21,528 nucleotides of DNA from JBNAVJ01 sp049700455 (lineage in GTDB: Bacteria; Bacteroidota; Ignavibacteria; Tepidaquicellales; Tepidaquicellaceae), in assembly GCA_049700455.1 (NCBI GenBank), contig JBNAVJ010000022.1:1-21528 (forward strand), read 5' to 3'. The notes under the pieces are model-generated. The model ran no database searches. It worked only from the letters and a program-made list of their open reading frames with translations, and had not been told where the DNA came from. This document shows, one piece after another, positions 7,790-14,721 of this stretch (the first letter of the stretch is position 1; each line of letters opens with the position of its first letter). The translations under genes and the position numbers were made by a program.

Positions 7790-8289
7790 TTAAACATATT
7801 ATTGGGCATATAAAATCGCTGCTAATGGCATTTTATATGCCCTTTTTAAAATTTAAAGGTATGGATATGGAGAAGATTAGCCCTTATGCTTTCCCTGGTA
7901 TTATTATAAAAATTGACAGACCAGAGAAATTGTTTAACCTGATATACGAATTAGTAATAAAAGAATATAATATAGACCCTAAATTGATATTCCAAAAAAC
8001 AAGGCAACGGTCTGTGCTTGAATATAAACAGGTCGTTGATTATTTTCTGGTCAGCATTGTGAGAAAAAATATGCCTAACATGCAAGGATGGTTGACAAGA
8101 ATACAAAGCATATACGGTCGTGACAGATGCACAATGCTTAATTCATATAAGGTAGTAAATAACTTAATGGATGCGTATGGTGATAAATGGGTACATACTC
8201 ATAAGATTAAAAACATTTGGCAGAAATTAAACACGATGTTTTATGAAGAAGGTAGTTTAATTGGTTACGCATCAACTGGGGTAAATTAA
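7786..8289 (+). CDS. DnaA domain IV-like DNA-binding protein
   Basis: A 167-residue protein. Residues about 70-130 fit the DNA-binding domain IV of DnaA: TRQRSVLEYKQVVDYFLV corresponds to the R-x-R...R-Q-x-AMYL helix, and SIYGRDRCTMLNSYKVV to the signature GRDHTTVLHAxxKV. There is no AAA+ domain, so it cannot be an ATP-driven initiator alone. It may bind DnaA-box-like sites and recruit or block host DnaA. It overlaps the previous gene (ATGA). Its last ten or so residues (IGYASTGVN) are encoded by DNA that in another frame encodes part of a W-repeat (see 8256-8510), so the natural C-terminus may be rearranged. Confidence 0.65.
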   Translation: MIKHIIGHIKSLLMAFYMPFLKFKGMDMEKISPYAFPGIIIKIDRPEKLFNLIYELVIKEYNIDPKLIFQKTRQRSVLEYKQVVDYFLVSIVRKNMPNMQGWLTRIQSIYGRDRCTMLNSYKVVNNLMDAYGDKWVHTHKIKNIWQKLNTMFYEEGSLIGYASTGVN

Positions 8290-8510
8290 CCGGAGTACAG
8301 TGGAGGGAATTGCTTATTAAAAAGCCACAATACGCAAAGTATTGTGATTGGAATAAATTCGATACTTTTGACTGGCATATACTACTGAATAATCATCCCA
8401 GACTTATAAAACATTGTGATGCTGAAATGTTGGAAGAATTTAATTGGGAATATCTTTTACACATTCACCATGAATTAGAAGCATACAAACCAAAAAAATT
8501 CAAATTATGA
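8256..8510 (+). pseudogene. W-repeat gene fragment (three 24-residue repeats)
   Basis: An open frame (first in-frame stop upstream at 8253) encodes three repeats of 24 residues: INWGKLTGVQWRELLIKKPQ (first 20), then CDWNKFDTFDWHILL and CDAEMLEEFNWEYLL, followed by a short basic tail and TGA at 8508-8510. The only start-like codon is TTG at 8310, in the middle of the first repeat. The 5' end overlaps the DnaA-like gene in another frame. Its stop overlaps the next ATG (ATGA at 8507-8510), so translation may still run through. It looks like the 3' part of a W-repeat gene whose beginning was lost. A TTG-started short protein (8310-8510, 66 residues) remains possible. Confidence 0.55.
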
Positions 8511-8944
8511 AAACTTTGATTTTGCTAATATTTTGTTTTATTCCATTAACCGCTTATTGCCCGGAATCCGGTCGCAATTGGGTGGAAATGCACCACCATA
8601 AAATTAACGAAAGCCGGCAAATACAATTGCGTCGGCTCTTCCGGGCATTTTGTGCCGTGGAAAGTTCCGGAAATTGGCTTGCGTACAATGAAATGGAGAA
8701 TGCCGGCGGAATACTTCAAATCCGTCCGGTAATGATTGATGAGGTAAACCGATTGCAGGATTCGGTAAGGTTTGAGTTGCGTGACCGTTGGAATATTGAA
8801 CGGTCATACAAAATCTTCGCCATTAAAATGATGGCGCACAATCCGGAATTGGATATAATAAAGGCTTGTCAATTATGGAATGGGATAAAGACAAAAAAAA
8901 GCTATATAAATGCAATAACTTCATATGTGATTGGGAGAAATTAG
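8507..8944 (+). CDS. Secreted lytic transglycosylase/lysozyme-like protein
   Basis: A 145-residue protein with an N-terminal hydrophobic signal (KTLILLIFCFIPLTAYC). It has an SLT-type core: AVESSGNWLAYN with the catalytic Glu and following SSGN, GGILQIRPVMIDEVNRL, and a late LWNG motif. SLT enzymes cleave the glycan strands of peptidoglycan. Exported in the early region, it might act in lysis or modify the infected wall. GC in 8641-8760 is 58 of 120 (hand count), against 17 of 60 at 9541-9600, so the gene differs from its neighbours and was probably acquired separately. The C-terminal residues SYVIGRN come from W-repeat DNA read out of frame (see 8875-9012). Confidence 0.7.
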   Translation: MKTLILLIFCFIPLTAYCPESGRNWVEMHHHKINESRQIQLRRLFRAFCAVESSGNWLAYNEMENAGGILQIRPVMIDEVNRLQDSVRFELRDRWNIERSYKIFAIKMMAHNPELDIIKACQLWNGIKTKKSYINAITSYVIGRN

Positions 8945-9012
8945 ATAGATTTGATTGGATTGTATTATTGCTTGAAAAACCACAATTTGTTGAATATTAT
9001 AAATTCAATTGA
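8875..9012 (+). pseudogene. W-repeat remnant after the transglycosylase
   Basis: A 45-codon open frame in a different frame from the transglycosylase. It ends with one full W-repeat (CDWEKLDRFDWIVLLLEKPQ, then FVEY) and a short YKFN tail before TGA. It overlaps the last 70 bp of the transglycosylase. An ATG at 8875 exists, but codons before the repeat (8878-8919) do not fit the repeat. It is probably the 3' remnant of a W-repeat gene joined to the lysozyme end, not an independent gene. Confidence 0.5.
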
Positions 9013-9045
9013 CTGTATTAAGGATAATATTTAAAACTTAAAACT

Positions 9046-9303
9046 ATGACACCAGAAGAAGTAGATAGATTAGCTGAACAAATTGCTCAGGAGTTTAAGC
9101 AAACTAACAGTAGAGCAATAACTTATGATGAGTATAGTCTCATTGTGCACAAACTCAAAAAAATGGGATATGCGGTTTTAGAAAGTGTATTACAGAAAAG
9201 AAATTCATCTTTATATTGTGAATGTTCTATACCACGTCAAGTGTATATGATTAATAGTCACTTTTTATGTTCAATATGTAATAAGCCAATTAAACATGAA
9301 TAA
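9046..9303 (+). CDS. Small zinc-ribbon-like protein
   Basis: An 85-residue protein. The N-terminal half is helical and acidic; the C-terminal half has CECSIPRQVY, then FLCSICNKPIK, so CxC and CxxC pairs about 19 residues apart, consistent with a zinc ribbon. Such small proteins in phage early regions often bind DNA, RNA or host polymerase, but nothing here identifies a target. It is preceded by an A-rich leader and lies between the transglycosylase/W-repeat remnant and the full W-repeat gene. Confidence 0.6.
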   Translation: MTPEEVDRLAEQIAQEFKQTNSRAITYDEYSLIVHKLKKMGYAVLESVLQKRNSSLYCECSIPRQVYMINSHFLCSICNKPIKHE

Positions 9304-9320
9304 TAGCAAACTTAATTAAT

Positions 9321-9902
9321 ATGAAAACATTCAACACAATCAAGGAATTTATTTCAGAATTGGAAAGACGGTACGGAGAACGTGAAGAAAAGAATTTTGT
9401 ACGGAAGTTTAAAACAATGCAAGAACTTGTGGAAAAATGCCCAACACAACAAAGATTTTTTTATCTATGGCAGGGATATATTCAGTTTGCAGAACATTGT
9501 AATTGGGATGAGTTTGATGGTGACGATTGGGCTAAGTTATTAGCTATTCAGCCTCAATATGAAAAATACTGCAACTGGAAAAAATTAAAAAGCAATAACT
9601 GGTGCTATTTATTAACACATCAGCCTCAATTTAGTAAGCATTGTTATTGGCAGAGACTTGATGGATATGATTGGGTTTCATTACTGGAGGTTCATCCCAA
9701 ATTTGCAAAATATTGCAAATGGAGTAAGTTAAATAAATTAAATTGGGAAATATTACTAAGGTTTCGTCCTAAATTTATCAGGTATTGTAGCAAAAAAATG
9801 ATAAGAAACTTAGACTGGAATTATCTTACTGCTTACCAACCGGAACTAAAGAAATTTTATAAAGAAACAATTAAATCTAAAAGCCATGAAAATAAAAAGT
9901 AA
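9321..9902 (+). CDS. W-repeat protein with about five 24-residue repeats
   Basis: A 193-residue protein. After a helical N-terminus (about 1-55) come five repeats of 24 residues with the pattern C-x-W-x-x-[LF]-x-x-x-x-W-x-x-LL-x-x-x-P-x-[FY]-x-x-[YH]: CNWDEFDGDDWAKLLAIQPQ, CNWKKLKSNNWCYLLTHQPQ, CYWQRLDGYDWVSLLEVHPK, CKWSKLNKLNWEILLRFRPK and a degenerate CSKKMIRNLDW cap. The family is one I recall from gut bacteria and phages without a known function; it probably makes an alpha-solenoid for protein binding. It is the only complete member in the window. It overlaps the next gene by 17 bp. Confidence 0.7.
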   Translation: MKTFNTIKEFISELERRYGEREEKNFVRKFKTMQELVEKCPTQQRFFYLWQGYIQFAEHCNWDEFDGDDWAKLLAIQPQYEKYCNWKKLKSNNWCYLLTHQPQFSKHCYWQRLDGYDWVSLLEVHPKFAKYCKWSKLNKLNWEILLRFRPKFIRYCSKKMIRNLDWNYLTAYQPELKKFYKETIKSKSHENKK

Positions 9903-10089
9903 AGAAGATAGGAAGGTTTATTTCAAAGCCAGAAAAGTAATATTGAGCTGTCAGAACATTAAACAGCTTACCACAGCTATGAGATATATAAGTTTAGCAT
10001 TGAAGCAAGAAAAGATTTGCAATTCAGATGCTATAAGATTGATTGAAGAATGGAAACGCAAAAACAGAGAAATATATTTGTTCGGTTAA
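9886..10089 (+). CDS. Small basic helical protein, unknown function
   Basis: A 67-residue basic protein starting in the C-terminal coding part of the W-repeat gene. It is rich in Lys and predicted helical (KVYFKARKVILSCQNIKQL, then EEWKRKNREIY). It has no known domain. Its end overlaps a further small gene (10050-10193) in another frame. Coupled position in the operon supports expression. Confidence 0.55.
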   Translation: MKIKSKEDRKVYFKARKVILSCQNIKQLTTAMRYISLALKQEKICNSDAIRLIEEWKRKNREIYLFG

Positions 10090-10193
10090 TTTATTACAAA
10101 AATGGACAAATTGGTAAAGATATATATTTTGGTATAGCTGAAGCTATGGCAAGTCAATGGGGTAATTATGTTTTACAAAATATCGTTTTATGA
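10050..10193 (+). CDS. 47-residue small protein just upstream of the SNF2 helicase
   Basis: An ATG at 10050 opens a 47-residue frame that overlaps the preceding gene by 40 bp and the SNF2 start by an ATGA at 10190-10193. It has the centre YKNGQIGKDIYFGIAEAMA and ends GNYVLQNIVL. The ATGA overlap is the same coupling seen at four other junctions, which is the main support that this frame is translated. It has no recognised domain. It fills the otherwise unexplained 100 bp before the helicase. Confidence 0.5.
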   Translation: METQKQRNIFVRLIYYKNGQIGKDIYFGIAEAMASQWGNYVLQNIVL

Positions 10194-11848
10194 TTATTCA
10201 AAAGAAAGATAATCTGTTTTATATACAATTTTCATATAGACCTTATTTAGTCGAAGGAATAAAGAAAATACCGGGTAAAAGATGGCACCCAGATAAAAAA
10301 TATTGGACTGTTCCGGTAGCATCCGAAAAAGAACTGATGGAATATGCCAAAAAGCATAATTTCAAAATTATTGATGAGGAAACAGTTCAGGAAGTTATCC
10401 CGGAAATAAAGCCGTTACCGGAATTAAAAACATTTATACCATTGAAGAAAGAACTATACGAATACCAAAAGAAAGGGGTTGCGTATGGTTTAATGAAAAA
10501 GAAAGTATTGATAGCCGATGCGCCGGGATTGGGGAAAACAGCTCAGGCAATTGCGATGGTAACTGCAATGAATGCTTTCCCATGTCTTGTAATATGCCCA
10601 AATAGTTTGAAAGAAAACTGGGTAAGAGAATGGGCAATGTGGACAAACCATAAGGCAATAGTTTTTTCTGATTCGATTAAAAAAACATGGAGATATTTCT
10701 ATGAAAGTGGAATGGTTGATGTCTTTATTGTAAACTATGAGAGTCTTAAAAAGTTTTTTGTTAAAGAGATAGAAAAACAAGAGAAAAAGAAATTGAGGTT
10801 AAACCATATAAAATTCAATAATAATGCTGATTATTTTAAGAGTGTTATTGTTGATGAGGCACACAAAATAAAAGACTATAAAACGCAACAGGCTAAATTT
10901 GTTTATGGAATTGCTAAGGATAAAGAATACATAATATTGCTCACCGGAACGCCGGTAGTAAATAAACCGAATGACCTAATAACGCCATTAATGACTTTAG
11001 GATACCTGAAATATTTTGGTGGTTATAGTAACTTTGTAAAGACATATTGTAATGAACCGAATAAAAACACTCTAAAAAAGTTGAATTATTTGCTAAATAG
11101 TTACTGTTATTACCGTAGGGAAAAATCGGAGGTTTTAACTGAGCTTCCGCCCAAACAAAGGCAGATAATCAAATGCGATATAACAACCGCAAATGAATAT
11201 AGGGCAGCGCTTTATGATTTAGGTGAGTATTTGAGGAAATATAAGAATGCCACCGAAGAAAAGGTTGAAAAATCCCTGAGGGGCGAGATAATGGTTCGTA
11301 TTGGAATTTTGAAAGATATATCAGCAAGAGGGAAATTGAATGATGTGTACGAATATATTGAATCAATACTGGAAAGTGGAGAAAAGTTAGTGGTATTTGT
11401 TCATCTTAGAGAAATTGCAGCTAAATTGAAGGAAAAATTTCCGGGTTGTGTTACCATACTCGGAGATGACAGTTTGGAAACGAGACAGAGGAATATAGAC
11501 CAATTTCAAACAAACCCTGATGTAAAACTTATGGTTGCATCAATTAAAGCTGGGGGAGTTGGTATAACCTTGACGGCAAGTAGCAGAGTGGCATTTGTTG
11601 AATTAGCATGGCATCCGGCAGACATGGAACAATGCGAGGATAGGTGTCACAGGATTGGGCAAAAGGACAGTGTACAGTGTATTTACTTTTTGGGTAATAA
11701 TACTATTGATGAGTGGATATATGATTTGATTGAATCGAAGAGAGATATGGCAAACACAATAATGGGAAGCAGGGAAGAAGTTGAGACCAGCATTATGGAT
11801 GGGGTTTTGAACAAGTTTATGCAGGAAGAACTTTTAAAATTTCAATGA
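10190..11848 (+). CDS. SNF2-family helicase with N-terminal HARP-like domain
   Basis: A 552-residue SF2 ATPase. N-terminal residues about 10-42 (SYRPYLVEGIKKIPGKRW, then KKYWTVP) resemble the HARP domain of SMARCAL1, which anneals RPA-coated single strands. Then come Walker A DAPGLGKT (110-117), the Walker B DEAH box (222-225), LTGTPVVNKP (motif III), and in the C-terminal RecA lobe GVGITLTASSRVAFVELAW and QCEDRCHRIGQKDSVQ (motifs V and VI). This combination suggests fork remodelling or annealing during recombination-dependent replication. It is followed by a one-base junction (TGATATG) and a VRR-NUC nuclease. The length is close to bacterial/phage HARP-SNF2 proteins. Confidence 0.8.
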   Translation: MIIQKKDNLFYIQFSYRPYLVEGIKKIPGKRWHPDKKYWTVPVASEKELMEYAKKHNFKIIDEETVQEVIPEIKPLPELKTFIPLKKELYEYQKKGVAYGLMKKKVLIADAPGLGKTAQAIAMVTAMNAFPCLVICPNSLKENWVREWAMWTNHKAIVFSDSIKKTWRYFYESGMVDVFIVNYESLKKFFVKEIEKQEKKKLRLNHIKFNNNADYFKSVIVDEAHKIKDYKTQQAKFVYGIAKDKEYIILLTGTPVVNKPNDLITPLMTLGYLKYFGGYSNFVKTYCNEPNKNTLKKLNYLLNSYCYYRREKSEVLTELPPKQRQIIKCDITTANEYRAALYDLGEYLRKYKNATEEKVEKSLRGEIMVRIGILKDISARGKLNDVYEYIESILESGEKLVVFVHLREIAAKLKEKFPGCVTILGDDSLETRQRNIDQFQTNPDVKLMVASIKAGGVGITLTASSRVAFVELAWHPADMEQCEDRCHRIGQKDSVQCIYFLGNNTIDEWIYDLIESKRDMANTIMGSREEVETSIMDGVLNKFMQEELLKFQ

Positions 11849-11849
11849 T

Positions 11850-12236
11850 ATGAGAAAGGCTGAAGTTAACATGCAAAAGGTTATATGTCGCTATTTGCGC
11901 CAGTATCATCCGAAGGTACTTTATTATAGCGATTTGAGCGGACTGTACGTTAGCTCAATTGGAGTTCGCAAAATGATGAAGCAATTGCGTTCTGGTTCCG
12001 GATGGCCAGATTTAATGATATTTGAGCCAAGAAGCAAGTATCATGGTTTGATGATAGAATTGAAGGCTGAAGGTAAGGGAGCGTTTAAGAAGGATGGGAG
12101 TTTAAAAAGTGACCTGCATTTGCAGGAGCAAAATCAGATGCATGAAAAATTGAGAGAGAAGGGGTATTTTGTAACTTTTTCTGAGGGGATAGAACAAACT
12201 ATTGACATTATCGAAAAGTATCTTAAAATGCAATGA
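11850..12236 (+). CDS. VRR-NUC nuclease
   Basis: A 128-residue stand-alone VRR-NUC domain (PD-(D/E)XK superfamily). The active-site pattern is GSGWPDLMIF (D54), then MIELKAEG (E70 and K72), with LQEQNQMHEKLREKGYFVTF after it, matching the QxxxhxxLxxxGy tail of the family. Related proteins resolve branched DNA (FAN1-type and phage Holliday-junction-acting nucleases). The one-base spacing to both neighbours (TGATATG at 11846-11852 and 12234-12240) couples it with the helicase and initiator. Confidence 0.8.
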   Translation: MRKAEVNMQKVICRYLRQYHPKVLYYSDLSGLYVSSIGVRKMMKQLRSGSGWPDLMIFEPRSKYHGLMIELKAEGKGAFKKDGSLKSDLHLQEQNQMHEKLREKGYFVTFSEGIEQTIDIIEKYLKMQ

Positions 12237-12237
12237 T

Positions 12238-13657
12238 ATGGAATCAGGATATATAAAATTGCACCGGAAGATAGTAAACTGGCAATGGTATAATGATATA
12301 AACACGTTTAAGGTGTTTATTCATTTACTGTTAAATGCCAGTTATGAAAATGTAAAATGGGGGAATAAGACGATAAAAAAAGGGCAATTGATTGTGAGTC
12401 TCAATCAATTAGCATCTGAATTAAAATTGTCAAAAAAGGCTATCAGAACGAGTTTAAACAAACTGCAATCAACTAATGAAATTTTAGTCGAAAAAACGAA
12501 CAAATTCAGTTTTGTAACTATCTGTAAATATGATACTTATCAATACGCACAAAACGGTAAGGGCACACAAAAAAACGCTGTAACTGATTCAGAATCATAT
12601 ATGTTACAAGATCCGGTGGTGAAAAAAGGGCACAGTAAGGGCACACAAAAGGGCACACAAAAGGGCACACAAAAGGGCACACAAAAAAGTACCTTGAAGG
12701 GCACACAAAAGGGCACACAAAAGGGCACACAAAAAATCGTCGGAAATAATTTAATATCAACTGTTTCGGAAGACGGAGAGGGGGAAAAGGGCACACAAAA
12801 GGGCACACAAAAGGGCACACAAAAAAGTACCTTGAAGGGNNNNNNNNNNNNNNNNNNNNNNNNNNNNNNNNNNNNNNNNNNNNNNNNNNNNNNNNNNNNN
12901 NNNNNNNNNNNNNNNNNNNNNNNNNNNNNNNNNNNNNNNCACACAAAAGGGCACACAAAAGGGCACACACTTGGGCACACATATATATAAAGAAAATAAA
13001 GAAATAAAAGAAAATAAAGAAATAGATAATACTAACGTATGTAATCTAAATACTAACTTAAGTACTTATACTAACGTCTCTGGAACCCGCAAAAATTTTT
13101 TGCAATCATCTGACGATGATTGCTGCCAAAAAGAAAATGACAATAAAATTTCTGATAATCAACAAAATACAAATACAGGAAGCAGCATTCCGCCGGCCGC
13201 CGAACCCGAAAAAAATATCAATTATTCTGATAATGAAGTAATTACACCCGAAATTGTGCCAGCGGAAGAGGTTAATCAAAAAATTGCAGCCAGCGACAAA
13301 GATTTTGTGGATGAAATTCTGGATATATTTCGCAGTGTGTACTTGGAAAGTTATGGGGAAGAGTATGAGATTATCAATAGAGGCAAAGAACGTTCGGCTA
13401 TTGGCAAATTGATAGCTATGTACAAGAAAAAACACCCGGAAGGAACAAGAGAGCATTGTCTGACAGCTATGCGTGATTTTTTCCAGATTGTAGTAAATGT
13501 TCAGGATTCGTGGTTAAGAACCAATATGAGTCCAAACATCATAGTAAGTAAGTATAACGAAATCAAAAAGTTAGTGAAGTATGGAAAATCAGGGAAAGGA
13601 GCAACTACACCCGAAATTGTTGCAGCAGTCAATAGAGCCTTTGAAGCAAATACATGA
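12238..13657 (+). CDS. Phage replication initiator with embedded iteron-like repeats (assembly gap inside)
   Basis: The start is the ATG at 12238, one base after the VRR-NUC stop. The N-terminal part (residues 1-100: SGYIKLHRKIVNWQWY, NTFKVFIHLLLNASY, IKKGQLIVSLNQLASELKLS) matches the winged-helix N-terminus of Bacteroidota phage initiators. Then follows a low-complexity KGTQ tetrapeptide tract, interrupted by KSTL blocks and broken by the N gap. After the gap come an Asn/Lys-rich linker and a C-terminal domain from about 13300 (SYGEEYEIINRGKERSAIGK, MSPNIIVSKYNEIKKL), typical of these proteins. The two sides are in different frames because the gap is written as 100 N. The repeat phase on both edges predicts a true gap in whole 12-bp units, which puts them in frame, so this is most likely one gene. 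The residues given are those read before the gap. Confidence 0.75.
12559..12980 (+). repeat. Iteron-like array AAGGGCACACAA inside the initiator gene, candidate replication origin
   Basis: The core GGGCACAC is seen at 12561, 12639, 12651, 12663, 12675, 12699, 12711, 12723, 12789, 12801, 12813, 12949, 12961 and 12973 (14 complete copies), plus a GGGCACAG variant at 12628 and two cut by the gap. Spacing is exactly 12 bp within each block. A repeated 12-bp spacer block (AAAAGTACCTTG) keeps the register. The blocks are separated at 12731-12788 by an AT-rich, non-repeat stretch. The array encodes KGTQ repeats. Lambda-type phages and some others carry origin iterons inside the initiator gene, so this may be ori. 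Not demonstrated. Confidence 0.6.
12840..12939. other. Assembly gap (100 N) inside the iteron array
   Basis: The left edge ends AAGGG and the right edge begins CACACAA, which together complete one repeat unit. The true missing length should be a multiple of 12 bp. The written 100 is not, so it shifts the frame. Confidence 0.9.
12989..13024 (+). repeat. Perfect 18-bp tandem repeat in an A-rich tract beside the iterons
   Basis: AAAGAAAATAAAGAAATA occurs twice in a row (12989-13006 and 13007-13024), encoding KENKEI twice. The surrounding 12979-13075 is almost free of G and C. Next to iterons, such a tract could be the unwinding element of an origin. Confidence 0.55.
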
Positions 13658-14066
13658 CAATTCTTTGTCGGTTTATGGTGGGAATGTTGTTACAAAGCAA
13701 GTGCTGATTATGGAACTGTTAAGGCTAAAGAAAGCGTTTCCGGCAATAACGAATGATTTCGTTGATATATTAGCCGAAATGGTTATCAGGGAGCGGTTTA
13801 CTGAGCAGAGGTTACATGATGCTATTGACCATTTGATAAAGACTTACGAGTATCAGCATCCGACTGTTGCTTCGGTACTTAAATATGACAAGAGGGTACA
13901 GTTTCATTCTTATGCCGATATGTGCGATATGGTTGACAAGTATGGCAGTGGGGTATGGGAGATATATCAAAAAGTTAGATTACAGGGACAAAGTAAGCCG
14001 GTATGGGTGAAAAAATCAGACATTGAAACATATAACCTGAAACATTTGCTTTACGAAGAAAAATGA
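13581..14066 (+). CDS. Possible replicative-helicase loader
   Basis: A 161-residue frame with a 77-bp overlap with the initiator. ATG at 13581 is the furthest upstream; the ATG at 13710 is the next in-frame one and would drop the first 43 residues, so the start is unsure. Residues about 40-105 (IMELLRLKKAFPAITNDFV, then TEQRLHDAIDHLIKTYEYQH, PTVASVLKYDK) have the layout of small helicase loader/inhibitor proteins such as SPP1 G39P: short helices, then a 'PT-x-A/S' turn. Genes after phage initiators usually encode loaders. Residues about 110-161 are less familiar. The family call is by pattern and context. Confidence 0.5.
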   Translation: MENQGKEQLHPKLLQQSIEPLKQIHDNSLSVYGGNVVTKQVLIMELLRLKKAFPAITNDFVDILAEMVIRERFTEQRLHDAIDHLIKTYEYQHPTVASVLKYDKRVQFHSYADMCDMVDKYGSGVWEIYQKVRLQGQSKPVWVKKSDIETYNLKHLLYEEK

Positions 14067-14105
14067 TTTATACTTTAGGAATATTTTATAAATTTGTTAA
14101 ATTTG
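14067..14105 (+). promoter_or_regulatory. Possible tandem Bacteroidota -7 boxes before the secreted-protein gene
   Basis: TAAATTTG occurs at 14089-14096 and again at 14098-14105, both matching TAnnTTTG. TTTA at 14067-14070 lies 18 bp before the first, a weak -33 element. The 116-bp leader before 14183 and the strand context fit a separate transcript. AT-rich sequence makes chance matches common. Confidence 0.3.
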
Positions 14106-14182
14106 AGGAAGGAAAAAATCTATAAGAAAAACGTGTTAATTATTTGATATACAGTTTGTTTAACTTTTAAAATTATTAAGTT

Positions 14183-14701
14183 ATGAGAAAGTTTATGTAT
14201 TTAATTGGCTTATTTAGCCTGATGTTTGTTTCACAGGTTAATGCGCAACTGGTTGATACTTACGTGAATATGCGTAAGGATGTTGTAATGAATGAGTTCA
14301 ACGAGCAGGGGGTTGTTGTTAAGGAGGAGTATTGGTATGAAACATACTTGCTTACCATAGCGAGTAAGGAGTATGAGAATCTTACAGCCAACTTTTATTT
14401 GGCTTTTGATAGGGAGACAATGAACTGTTACTTGGAAATAAAGACGATAAAGTCAAAAGTCGAAGGAGTAACAGCGTGGGACTTACTCGGTTTTATCCTT
14501 AAGGACTATGGTTATGTTGCCAGAAGGGTTAAAGGGGGTGTAACGTTCTATGCAATGTTAAACACCAGTCATTATTTCAGTGTTTACTTTGTGGATGATA
14601 GCCATGAGTATGGAAATAGCTTCACTATATTCACCGTCAACAGCACAAAAGACCCGATTGAGGTTATTGATTTGGCTTATAAATATTACAAAACCGAATA
14701 A
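14183..14701 (+). CDS. Secreted protein of unknown function
   Basis: A 172-residue protein with a clear signal peptide: MRKFMYLIGLFSLMFVSQVNA, then QLVDTYVN, with a likely cleavage after the NA of VNA. The mature part has acidic and aromatic stretches (EEYWYETYLLTIASKEYENL, CYLEIKTIKSK) and no recognised enzyme motif, Cys pair or membrane segment. It ends DPIEVIDLAYKYYKTE. Exported phage proteins can modify the host envelope or exclude other phages. The gene lies between the replication operon and dUTPase. Confidence 0.65.
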   Translation: MRKFMYLIGLFSLMFVSQVNAQLVDTYVNMRKDVVMNEFNEQGVVVKEEYWYETYLLTIASKEYENLTANFYLAFDRETMNCYLEIKTIKSKVEGVTAWDLLGFILKDYGYVARRVKGGVTFYAMLNTSHYFSVYFVDDSHEYGNSFTIFTVNSTKDPIEVIDLAYKYYKTE

Positions 14702-14721
14702 ACCGAATAACGAGATTGGAT

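Noticed and set aside
8253..8290. Programmed ribosomal frameshift joining the DnaA-like gene to the W-repeats
   Set aside because: No slippery heptamer or downstream structure was found in the 30-bp window where both frames are open. A rearrangement fits better.
356..9012. Alternative genetic code (TAG or TGA reassigned)
   Set aside because: TAG ends the genes at 369 and 8944, and TGA ends many genes at tight gene junctions, so both act as normal stops.
9321..9902. Diversity-generating retroelement target in the repeat genes
   Set aside because: No reverse transcriptase, template repeat or adenine-specific variation is visible in the window.
12559..12980. CRISPR array
   Set aside because: The units are 12 bp with no unique spacers and they are in frame within a coding gene; no cas gene is near.
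12518..12990. Several minus-strand open frames of about 73-154 residues across the initiator repeats
   Set aside because: They are low-complexity CVPF-type translations of the repeat array and the N gap, antisense to a good initiator gene.
12971..13657. Separate gene starting at TTG 12971
   Set aside because: It continues the KGTQ frame across the gap and carries the expected C-terminal domain of the initiator. The separate start is an effect of the 100-N filling.
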